Position numbers and translations under genes: made by a program | Shown here: piece by piece, positions 1 through 5,232 of the stretch | Layout: every line of letters starts with the position of its first letter | Numbering within the stretch: position 1 is the stretch's first letter | The notes under the pieces: generated by a model | The model's input: the letters and a program-made list of their open reading frames with translations, nothing else | Told to the model about the DNA's origin: nothing | Database searches by the model: none | NCBI GenBank assembly: GCA_005879815.1 | Contig: VBKA01000120.1 | Coordinates: 1-5,232 of the forward strand | DNA length: 5,232 nt | From: Chloroflexota bacterium | GTDB taxonomy: Bacteria > Chloroflexota > Limnocylindria > QHBO01 | Direction of reading: 5' to 3'

Positions 1-39
1 AGACTCGGCGTCCGACGGCGCATGTGACGCTGCAGTCTC

Positions 40-56
40 CATTCGTCCAACGAATG
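40..56. repeat. Perfect inverted repeat, 7-bp arms, 3-nt spacer
   Basis: The arms are CATTCGT (40-46) and ACGAATG (50-56), separated by CCA. The pairing is exact over 7 bp on each side and does not extend further. No T-run follows, so it does not look like an intrinsic terminator; the compact symmetry is typical of a dimeric repressor operator. It lies about 250 nt from the first supported gene, so it could serve a gene to the left of the window instead. The regulator is unknown. Confidence 0.45.
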
Positions 57-222
57 ACAGCTACAGCCGATGCGCCCGCCTTCCTTGGCCGTTTGTGATG
101 CGCCGCGCACACAGTGGCCAACGAGCGGTTACGGAAGGAGCCCGGCGCAGACTTCGATGGACCATTCGCGATCCTGGTTGCACAGGCTGGGCTGCACTGC
201 GCGGCAGGTTTGCGAAAACGTC

Positions 223-251
223 TTCCCACGCGGCGCCTGGCGGAGTATTCT
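223..251 (+). promoter_or_regulatory. Candidate sigma-70-type promoter
   Basis: TTCCCA at 223-228 matches four of six positions of the -35 consensus, and TATTCT at 246-251 matches four of six positions of the -10 consensus, with a 17-nt spacer. The implied transcription start is near 257-260, directly before the inverted repeat at 261-283. A repressor bound there would block the start of transcription. The match is moderate and such pairs arise by chance, so this is a candidate supported mainly by its position next to the repeats and upstream of the first gene. Confidence 0.35.
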
Positions 252-258
252 CCTCCGC
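240..258. repeat. Inverted repeat around the candidate -10 box
   Basis: The arms are GCGGAG (240-245) and CTCCGC (253-258), exact over 6 bp, with the 7-nt spacer TATTCTC. The spacer contains the candidate -10 box TATTCT. It may be a second operator half-site arrangement or a chance GC-rich palindrome. A hairpin is also possible, but no T-run follows. Confidence 0.35.
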
Positions 259-260
259 GT

Positions 261-283
261 GACTTTCTATCTGAAAGAAAGTC
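261..283. promoter_or_regulatory. Candidate operator (GACTTTC / GAAAGTC inverted repeat)
   Basis: The arms GACTTTC (261-267) and GAAAGTC (277-283) are exact inverted copies with a 9-nt spacer. A second register, CTTTC (263-267) with GAAAG (273-277) and a 5-nt spacer, is nested in it because the right arm contains GAAAGAAAG. The site lies 20 nt before the chosen ATG of the ROK regulator and immediately after the candidate promoter. ROK regulators of sugar operons commonly bind inverted repeats near their own promoters, so autoregulation by the downstream gene is the natural inference. Binding itself is not shown by the sequence. Confidence 0.45.
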
Positions 284-303
284 CCCGGGCGACCCGTCAG
301 CCG

Positions 304-1512
304 ATGGTGAGGCCCGTTCGCCACGCCACGATGCTCGAGGTAAACGAGTTCCTCGTGCTCGACTACGTGCGTGAGCACGACCCAACCTCGCGCACCGAGA
401 TCCCGGCCTCCGTTGGCCGCATCGTCGGCCGCCTCCGGCAGGACGGCCTCGTGGCCGACGTCGGGGCGAGCCGCTCGAGCGGAGGCCGCCCGCGCGGGAT
501 CATCTCGTACCGCCGCGACGCGGGCGCCGTGATTGCCGTGGACCTGGGCGGCACGCGGTGCCACTCGGCGCTGGCCGACCTCGCCGGTGAGGTGCTCGCG
601 GAGGACGTGCGCCTGACCCATTCGACCGGGGACGCCTTCACGACGCTCCTCGAGGCGATCGGGCTGATGCAACGTGAAGCGCAGCGCCGCGAGGTGCCGG
701 TGATCGCACTCGCCGTTGGCGTGCCCGGCATCCTGGACCCGCAGGACGGCGTCGCGCGTGACGCTCCATACCTGGTCTGGGACAGCTTCCCGGTGGTCGA
801 CCGCCTTGCGGCCGCTATCGAGATCCCCTTTGTCGTGGACAACGACGTAAACCTCGCTGCGTTGGCGCATGCCTGGCGCGGTGACGGCCGCCGCATCGAC
901 CATTTCGTGACCCTCTCGGTCGGGACCGGCACGGGTGCCGCGATCGTTTCCGACGGTCGGCTGCTGCAGGGTCGGCACAACGCGGCGGGCGAGGTCGGTT
1001 ACATGGTGGTGCGGCGCGAGCTGCTTGGCCGTCCCATCACCGCAGGGCTTGGGGCCTTCGAGGCGTTCGCGTCAGGGCCCGGCGTTGCTGCCCGCGCCCG
1101 GACGCTGGTGGCAGACGGAGGCCAGCCTTCGATCCTGACCGATGGCGAGATCACGCCCGAGGCAGTCCTTGCAGCGGCCGGCAATGGCGACGTGGTCGGC
1201 CGCGCCGTCGTGGCCGAGCTGCTCGACGACCTGGCGATGGCAATCGTCGCCATCGCGGCAACGGTGGATCCCGAGCTCGTGATCCTCGAGGGCGGCGTCG
1301 GTCGCTCCCTGGGTCCGTACCTCGACCCTCTGGTGACGCGCATCGCTCCCAGCCTCCCCGCTCCGCCCCGGATCGTCACGTCCAGCCTGGGCTCGGATGC
1401 CACGGTGATCGGCGCCATCGCCGCCGCCCTCGAGCTGGCGAGGCAGCGCACCGCGCCAGCGGCCGTGCTAGGGGCATTCGCCATGACCGGAGTCGCTGGC
1501 CATGCCGGCTGA
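304..1512 (+). CDS. ROK-family transcriptional regulator with a shortened helix-turn-helix
   Basis: This 402-residue protein has the ROK repressor layout: an N-terminal DNA-binding segment (about residues 10-50) followed by a sugar-kinase-like ROK domain (about 75-385). Visible motifs are the phosphate-loop DLGGT (80-84), the catalytic-type Asp in DNDVN (Asp181), the glycine-rich VGTGTG (206-211), AGEVG (228-232), a sugar-site Glu in AFEAFASG (Glu253) and DPELVILEGG near 322-331. The zinc motif CxCGxxGC is missing, and the usual His after GEVG is Tyr233, so this is likely a sugar-sensing regulator and not an active kinase. In the helix-turn-helix, SRTEI runs straight into PASVGRIVGRL; relatives have about seven more residues between them (first helix and turn). 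The start is uncertain. ATG 304 gives the usual short lead into the HTH; GTG 259, GTG 307 and ATG 331 are alternatives, and none has a strong ribosome-binding site. ATG 70 would read through the putative operator. It is probably an autoregulated repressor of this operon. It ends 11 nt inside the next gene. Confidence 0.88.
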   Translation: MVRPVRHATMLEVNEFLVLDYVREHDPTSRTEIPASVGRIVGRLRQDGLVADVGASRSSGGRPRGIISYRRDAGAVIAVDLGGTRCHSALADLAGEVLAEDVRLTHSTGDAFTTLLEAIGLMQREAQRREVPVIALAVGVPGILDPQDGVARDAPYLVWDSFPVVDRLAAAIEIPFVVDNDVNLAALAHAWRGDGRRIDHFVTLSVGTGTGAAIVSDGRLLQGRHNAAGEVGYMVVRRELLGRPITAGLGAFEAFASGPGVAARARTLVADGGQPSILTDGEITPEAVLAAAGNGDVVGRAVVAELLDDLAMAIVAIAATVDPELVILEGGVGRSLGPYLDPLVTRIAPSLPAPPRIVTSSLGSDATVIGAIAAALELARQRTAPAAVLGAFAMTGVAGHAG

Positions 1513-2554
1513 GACCGCAACGCTCGCGATCGATGTGGGGGCCACGCGTACGCGGACGGCCCTCGTCCGCCAGGGCGCCATCGTGGACCGAACCGAGCTG
1601 CCGACCTCGGACCTTGTCGGAAGGGCGGGGTTGGCGAACGGCCTGGTGGGCGAGGCGCGCCGGCTGCTCTCGGGCGCCAGCCCAGATAACCGGTCGGTGG
1701 CCGCCGTCGGCGTCAGCCTGGCGGCGGGCGTGGACCAGACCGGCAACGTCGTGCAGGAACGCGACTTTGGCATTCGGGCGGGCGCGGGGCTATCGCAGGC
1801 GCTCTCAACCGCCTTTGAGGTCCCGGTGGCTGTGAACAACGACGCCAACCTCGCCGCGCTGGCTGAGCATGAGCTGGGAGCCGCCCGCGGACACGACAAC
1901 GCGGCTGTGATCACGCTGGGCAGCAACATCGGGCTCGGGCTGATCGTGGGCGGCCAGGTCCATCGGGGTGCGCACGGGATGGCGGGTGAGGTCGGGCTTC
2001 TGCTGCTGCCATCTGAGTCGATCGGCGAACAAGTGGACGGCCGGCGGCCCGTTGACGCCGGACGGTTTGGCAGCGTCGAGTCAGCCGCTCCCGAGGGATA
2101 CGCCTGGATCGAGGAGTTGGTCGGTGGCCGCGCTCTCGCCACGGCCGCATCCACTCCTCGGGCAGCATCGGCCCAGGCACAAGACAACACGACCGAGCCG
2201 GAACACCCCCGAATTCTGACCCGTGAGGCATTTGCCAATCCGGCCCTTCGACCACTCGGCGAGCGGGCGGTCGAGGGCTGGGCGCTCATCATCGCGACCC
2301 TTGGCGCGCTGCTGGACGTCGAGATCGTGGTCCTGACCGGGAGCGTGGCCGCAGACGCGGCCCACCTCCTCAACACCCTCCGGCGGCGGGTTGCCGAGCT
2401 CGTCGCCATTCCCCCGGAGGTGGTGCTCGGCACCCTTGGCCCTGACGCGGAGCTGCTCGGGGCGGACCTCTTTGCGCGTGCTGCCCTCGAACGGGCGGCG
2501 GACAGGTATGCCCGAGCCGGGCTCTCGGCTCAGTCGACAGGAGAACGGAGATGA
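1502..2554 (+). CDS. ROK-family protein without DNA-binding domain (sugar kinase-like)
   Basis: The 350 residues begin directly with the ROK fold, with no helix-turn-helix, which is the layout of ROK sugar kinases such as glucokinase and N-acetylhexosamine kinases. Motifs are DVGAT (11-15, phosphate binding), NNDAN with the catalytic-type Asp114, TLGSNIGLG (138-146), HGMAGEVG (158-165) and Glu204/Glu205 in the segment before GGRAL. The CxCGxxGC zinc motif is absent and the usual His after GEVG is Leu166. A long stretch at about 167-200 replaces the zinc region, and an Ala/Gln/Thr-rich linker runs from about 213 to 238. It could phosphorylate the imported sugar, or be a catalytically weak sensor; the sequence does not decide. 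ATG 1502 is preceded by GGAG (1489-1492) at a 9-nt spacing and overlaps the regulator's end by 11 nt, which suggests translational coupling. Its stop overlaps the next start as ATGA. Confidence 0.85.
   Translation: MPAETATLAIDVGATRTRTALVRQGAIVDRTELPTSDLVGRAGLANGLVGEARRLLSGASPDNRSVAAVGVSLAAGVDQTGNVVQERDFGIRAGAGLSQALSTAFEVPVAVNNDANLAALAEHELGAARGHDNAAVITLGSNIGLGLIVGGQVHRGAHGMAGEVGLLLLPSESIGEQVDGRRPVDAGRFGSVESAAPEGYAWIEELVGGRALATAASTPRAASAQAQDNTTEPEHPRILTREAFANPALRPLGERAVEGWALIIATLGALLDVEIVVLTGSVAADAAHLLNTLRRRVAELVAIPPEVVLGTLGPDAELLGADLFARAALERAADRYARAGLSAQSTGERR
2539..2543 (+). promoter_or_regulatory. Ribosome binding site of the sugar-binding lipoprotein
   Basis: AGGAG lies 7 nt before the ATG at 2551, inside the 3' end of the preceding ROK gene. 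It is the best Shine-Dalgarno match among the genes of this window. It favours ATG 2551 over the in-frame ATG at 2581, whose upstream sequence has no properly spaced site. A strong site fits the high protein level that a transporter's binding protein needs. Confidence 0.7.
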
Positions 2555-3852
2555 CAGATGCACGTCGTGGGCCGAGCAGGATGCGTCCGCTCTGGGCCCT
2601 CCTGGCCACCCTGGTGGTGGTGCTGTCCGCCTGCTCGGGCGGCAACAACACCACGAGCTCGGGCGGAGGCGGCCAGGTCACCCTCAACACGATCTGGATG
2701 AAGCAGGCCGCCTACAGCGACGACGAAGTCAAGGCCATGATCAAGGCCTTCGAGGACGCGAACCCGAACATCAAGGTGAAGTACGAGTTCGTCCAGTACG
2801 AGTCGCTGCACGACAAGATCGTCACCGCCCAGTCGACCGGCAACGGTCAGTACGACACGGTGCTGATGGACACCCCCTGGCCGGCGGAGTTCGCGGACGC
2901 GAAGATCGTTCGCGACATCAGCGACAAGGTCCCGTCCGACTTCAAGAGCGGCGTCTTCGACTCCGCGTTCACGTCATCGCTCTACAAGGGCAAGACCTGG
3001 GGCGTCCCGTGGATCAACGACACCAAGTTCTTCTTCTACAACAAGAAGATGTTCCAGCAAGCCGGCATCACGAGCCCGCCCAAGACGTGGGACGAGGTGG
3101 TGACCGATGCCAAGCTGATCAAGTCCAAGGGGATCGCCAAGTACCCGCTCGCCTGGAGCTGGATCCAGGCCGAGGCGGTCATCTGCGACTGGGCTGAGAT
3201 CGCGGCGGTGATGGGGGGCGCGAACTTCGTCGACGACCAGGGCAATCCGACCTTCAACAAGGGCGGAGGCCTGGCCGCGCTGCAGTTCATGAAGCAGACC
3301 ATGGATGACGGGATTTCGAATCCCGCGTCGCTCGGCTACAAGGAGGACGACGTCAACAGCACCATCGCCGCGGGCCAGGCGGCCATGGGCCTCAACTGGA
3401 CCTACGGCTACAACGTCCTCAACGACAAGACCAAGTCCAAGGTGGCGGGTGACATCGCGGTCACCGCGGCTCCGGGCGGGCCGAGTGCTCCGACCTCCGG
3501 GGTGAACGGCGGCATGAGCATCGCCGTCACTACGAAGACCTCGCATCCGGATGAGGCGCTCAAGCTCGCACTCTTCATGGCGAGCCAGCCAATGCAGGAG
3601 AAATACGATGCCAACACCTTCCCGGAGTGGAAGGCGTCCTTTGACAAGACCGACCTGACCAAGACCAATCCGGACTTCTGGGCGGCGGCCAAGTCCGCTT
3701 TCGCCGGGCTCGTGGCGCGGCCAGTGGTGCCGTACTACACGAACCTGTCGAATGCGCTGCAGGTCGCCATCCAGGAGGCGCTCAAGGGGACCAAGACTCC
3801 TCAGCAGGCGCTGGACGACGTCGCGGCCAAGGTGCCATCCATGAAGAAGTAG
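2551..3852 (+). CDS. Sugar ABC transporter substrate-binding lipoprotein (family 1, MalE/UgpB-like)
   Basis: This 433-residue extracytoplasmic binding protein would capture a sugar or oligosaccharide and deliver it to the permeases encoded downstream. Residues 1-27 form a lipoprotein signal: Arg5, Arg6, Arg10 and Arg12, a hydrophobic core (14-25) and the lipobox LSAC with Cys28 as the lipidated residue. A Gly/Ser/Asn/Thr-rich tether follows (29-41). The mature part starts with TIWM and the typical helix ending in FEDANPNIKVKYEF (67-80). The family signature of solute-binding family 1 is at 150-183: WGVPWINDT, FFYNKKMFQQAGI, PPKTWDEV. Trp110, Trp154, Trp202, Trp204, Trp283 and Tyr285 are candidates for stacking on sugar rings. 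Length is normal for the family. It overlaps the preceding ROK gene by 4 nt (ATGA). Lysine is encoded almost only by AAG, with AAC, GAC and ATC favoured, which suggests high expression. The ligand cannot be named. Confidence 0.94.
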   Translation: MTDARRGPSRMRPLWALLATLVVVLSACSGGNNTTSSGGGGQVTLNTIWMKQAAYSDDEVKAMIKAFEDANPNIKVKYEFVQYESLHDKIVTAQSTGNGQYDTVLMDTPWPAEFADAKIVRDISDKVPSDFKSGVFDSAFTSSLYKGKTWGVPWINDTKFFFYNKKMFQQAGITSPPKTWDEVVTDAKLIKSKGIAKYPLAWSWIQAEAVICDWAEIAAVMGGANFVDDQGNPTFNKGGGLAALQFMKQTMDDGISNPASLGYKEDDVNSTIAAGQAAMGLNWTYGYNVLNDKTKSKVAGDIAVTAAPGGPSAPTSGVNGGMSIAVTTKTSHPDEALKLALFMASQPMQEKYDANTFPEWKASFDKTDLTKTNPDFWAAAKSAFAGLVARPVVPYYTNLSNALQVAIQEALKGTKTPQQALDDVAAKVPSMKK

Positions 3853-3881
3853 CGTTGCGATTGGCGCGCACAGATTGAGCC

Positions 3882-4805
3882 GTGGCCGTTCTCGCCCGCA
3901 CCCGTAACCGGGTCAGGTCCGGGCGGCCATGGCCGGAATCCTGGGTGGCGGCGGCCTTCGTGGCTCCCGCCGCCCTCGTCATCATCCTGGTGGTTCTCAT
4001 CCCGCTCGGCCGCGCGCTATGGATGAGCCTCTTTGACATCCGCCTGATCCGCCCCGGCGTCGAGCCGTTCGTGGGGCTCGGCAACTACCTCGAGCAGCTG
4101 ACCAGCGGGGACTTCTGGGCGGCAACCTGGCGCGCCCTCTACTTCACCATCGTCACGACCGCGCTGGAGCTTGGATTCGGCATGGGGCTGGCTCTGCTGA
4201 TGGACCAGCCGCTCCGCTGGCGATGGCTGCTGCGAACCATGGTGATCCTTCCCTGGGCGCTGCCGACCATCGTCAACGCGCTGATGTGGCGATGGATCGA
4301 CAACGCCGAGTACGGCGCGCTCAACGCATTGCTCACCCAGACCGGGGTGCTCCACGCGTACCAGCCATGGCTCTCGGACAGCGACCTGGCGATGTGGATG
4401 GTGATCGTCGCTGACGTCTGGAAGCTGACGCCCCTGGTCGCCATCCTGCTGCTGGCCGGCCTGCAGTCGATCGACCGTGAGGTGGTCGAGGTGGCTCGTG
4501 TCGACGGTGCTGGGCCATGGCAGGTCTTTCGCCACATCCTGCTGCCGCTGCTGACCCCGGTCATCCTCATCCTCCTGGTGCTCCGCACCATGGAGGCGTT
4601 CAAGGTCTTCGACCTGATCTGGATCATGACCCACGGCGGCCCCGCGAACTCGACGCAGACGATCGCCATCTACGCATACCAGACTGCCTACCAGGGCTTC
4701 GACTTCGGGCGTGGAGCGGCGCTCGGCTACCTCATCGCACTGGTGATCATGGTCCTCGCCGCCGTGTACCTGCGTCTCCTGGGCCGAACGGGGCAGACGG
4801 TGTGA
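3882..4805 (+). CDS. Sugar ABC transporter permease, MalF/UgpA type
   Basis: This is an inner-membrane permease of 307 residues that would form half of the transport channel. About six hydrophobic segments are visible (roughly 21-46, 83-107, 116-137, 170-193, 216-237 and 280-300), after a basic, cytoplasmic N-terminus. The EAA loop that docks with the ATPase is at about 199-222: the segment reads REVVEVARVDGAG, then WQVFRHILLPLL, matching the family pattern EAA...DGA......F..I.LP. GLGNYL (65-70) and the late MTHGGPANST (249-258) are also typical of this subfamily. The start is GTG 3882, the first in-frame start after a stop at 3876-3878; no clear ribosome-binding site precedes it. It follows the binding-protein gene after 29 nt with no terminator seen between them, so the two are probably co-transcribed. 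The stop overlaps the next gene's start as GTGA. Confidence 0.94.
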   Translation: MAVLARTRNRVRSGRPWPESWVAAAFVAPAALVIILVVLIPLGRALWMSLFDIRLIRPGVEPFVGLGNYLEQLTSGDFWAATWRALYFTIVTTALELGFGMGLALLMDQPLRWRWLLRTMVILPWALPTIVNALMWRWIDNAEYGALNALLTQTGVLHAYQPWLSDSDLAMWMVIVADVWKLTPLVAILLLAGLQSIDREVVEVARVDGAGPWQVFRHILLPLLTPVILILLVLRTMEAFKVFDLIWIMTHGGPANSTQTIAIYAYQTAYQGFDFGRGAALGYLIALVIMVLAAVYLRLLGRTGQTV

Positions 4806-5232
4806 GCTCGGACTCCGCCGCCCGCACGGGCACGCAGATGCTGGCGCGCGTTCGTCGCCATCGGCTCAACCAGCCTTCGCCGATCACTCGAATCTTGCTG
4901 TATGCAGGGTTGATCGTCGCGCTGCTGGTCATCCTCGCTCCGTTCGCGTGGTTGATCATCTCGAGCGTCGCGGCGCCGGTAGACCTGCTGGAACGACCCT
5001 TGAAGTGGATCCCGGCGCACATCTCCTTCGATCGGTTTGCGTCCCTCACCTTCGGTGCGACCGGCGACGAGAATGCGGAGGGCTTCCGTGCCGCGCTCGT
5101 CAACAGCACCGTGATCGCCTCTTCGGTGACTGCCCTCTCGCTCGTCGTGGGCGTCCCGGCCGCCTACGCGTTCGCCCGGCTCCGCTTCCCGGGACGTGGC
5201 TGGCTGATCCTGGCCTTCATGGCGACCTACAT
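4802..5232 (+). CDS. Sugar ABC transporter permease, MalG/UgpE type (partial, right end cut)
   Basis: The reading frame runs open to the edge of the window, giving the first 143 residues of a protein that is usually about 270-300 long. After a basic N-terminus comes a first membrane segment (about 31-55), then an extracytoplasmic loop with the phrase PLKWIPAHISFDRF (66-79) and the conserved NSTVIASSVTALSLVVGVP (101-119). AAYAFARLRFPGR (120-132), a hallmark of the MalG side, leads into the next membrane segment. The EAA loop lies beyond the window. GTG 4802 gives a 4-nt GTGA overlap with the upstream permease, the usual coupling for such pairs; ATG 4838 is an alternative that would shorten the N-terminus by 12 residues. 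This protein would pair with the upstream permease to complete the channel. Confidence 0.93.
   Translation, partial: MSSDSAARTGTQMLARVRRHRLNQPSPITRILLYAGLIVALLVILAPFAWLIISSVAAPVDLLERPLKWIPAHISFDRFASLTFGATGDENAEGFRAALVNSTVIASSVTALSLVVGVPAAYAFARLRFPGRGWLILAFMATY

Larger units (their letters stand above)
1..303. other. Upstream non-coding leader region with inverted repeats
   Basis: I see no gene I can support here. Several frames are open, as expected at this GC content, but none gives a recognisable protein. The frame of the downstream regulator is open back to an ATG at 70, yet those 78 codons look nothing like the start of a ROK protein. The stretch holds three perfect inverted repeats (40-56, 240-258, 261-283), a short palindrome at 208-219 (GTTTGCGAAAAC) and a promoter-like pair at 223-251, all annotated or discussed separately. 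The nearest gene on the left is outside the window, so its direction is unknown. A regulatory leader for the operon is the simplest reading. Confidence 0.6.

Noticed and set aside
1..42. Possible start of a divergent gene on the minus strand (ATG at 42-40)
   Set aside because: Only 14 codons are visible, without a clear ribosome-binding site; it cannot be told from chance.
2..262. + strand frame open from the left edge to TGA at 260-262, as the possible tail of an upstream gene
   Set aside because: The translation is Arg/Ala/Ser-rich without any recognisable motif and the stretch contains the regulatory-looking repeats.
114..374. Short + strand frame (86 codons) in the leader overlapping the regulator start
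   Set aside because: No recognisable protein; it runs into the ROK gene in another frame and covers the candidate promoter and operator.
61..978. Long minus-strand open frame (305 codons) antiparallel to the ROK regulator
   Set aside because: It is a GC-driven mirror of the regulator: Arg/Ala/His-rich, with no recognisable domain, and the + strand has clear ROK motifs over most of the same bases.
1468..2433. Long minus-strand open frame (321 codons) antiparallel to the second ROK gene
   Set aside because: Its Ser/Arg/Pro/Thr-rich translation is typical of an antisense shadow in GC-rich DNA; the + strand shows the DVGAT, NNDAN and GEVG motifs.
2391..3197. + strand open frame of 268 codons overlapping the binding protein
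   Set aside because: It is the frame-shifted shadow of the lipoprotein gene, dominated by Arg, Gly, Gln and His, with no domain of its own.
3853..3881. Possible terminator or attenuator in the gap between binding protein and permease
   Set aside because: Only a 4-bp TGCG/CGCA pairing is present and no T-run follows, so no terminator is supported.
4017..4634. Minus-strand open frame opposite the first permease
   Set aside because: The His/Asp/Gln-rich translation is the mirror of hydrophobic membrane-segment codons on the + strand; the permease is certain.
1..5232. CRISPR array, insertion sequence, tRNA or rRNA
   Set aside because: No regularly spaced direct repeats, no transposase or terminal repeats, and no recognisable tRNA or rRNA sequence were found on reading the window.

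Overview
This is a GC-rich window with every recognisable gene on the + strand. GTG starts, stop/start overlaps and strong use of G/C-ending codons suggest a high-GC bacterium of the Chloroflexota or Actinomycetota type. That assignment is an inference from composition and protein style, with no marker gene to confirm it. The content is a carbohydrate-uptake operon with its own regulators; the right end is cut inside the last gene.

Layout. Positions 1-303 hold no gene I can support but contain three perfect inverted repeats (40-56, 240-258, 261-283) and a promoter-like pair (223-228 and 246-251) just before the third repeat. Next come two ROK-family genes in tandem: a ROK transcriptional regulator (304-1512) whose N-terminal helix-turn-helix looks about seven residues short, and a ROK protein without a DNA-binding domain (1502-2554), overlapping the first by 11 nt. 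The second overlaps the next gene by 4 nt (ATGA). That gene (2551-3852) is a lipoprotein sugar-binding protein of an ABC importer. After a 29-nt gap comes a MalF/UgpA-type permease (3882-4805), which overlaps by 4 nt (GTGA) the start of a MalG/UgpE-type permease (4802-5232, incomplete).

How it fits together. The lipoprotein would capture a sugar or oligosaccharide outside the membrane and hand it to the permease pair. No ATP-binding subunit is in the window; in many Gram-positive and Chloroflexota CUT1 systems a shared MsiK/UgpC-type ATPase is encoded elsewhere, or it may lie downstream. The ROK regulator probably controls the operon through an operator at or near 261-283. The second ROK protein could be a sugar kinase or a sensor. 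Both ROK proteins keep the catalytic-type Asp but lack the family's zinc site. The sugar cannot be named from sequence alone.

This is largely a conventional sugar-import operon. The parts most worth a second look are the shortened helix-turn-helix, the tandem zinc-less ROK pair and the inverted repeats in the leader.
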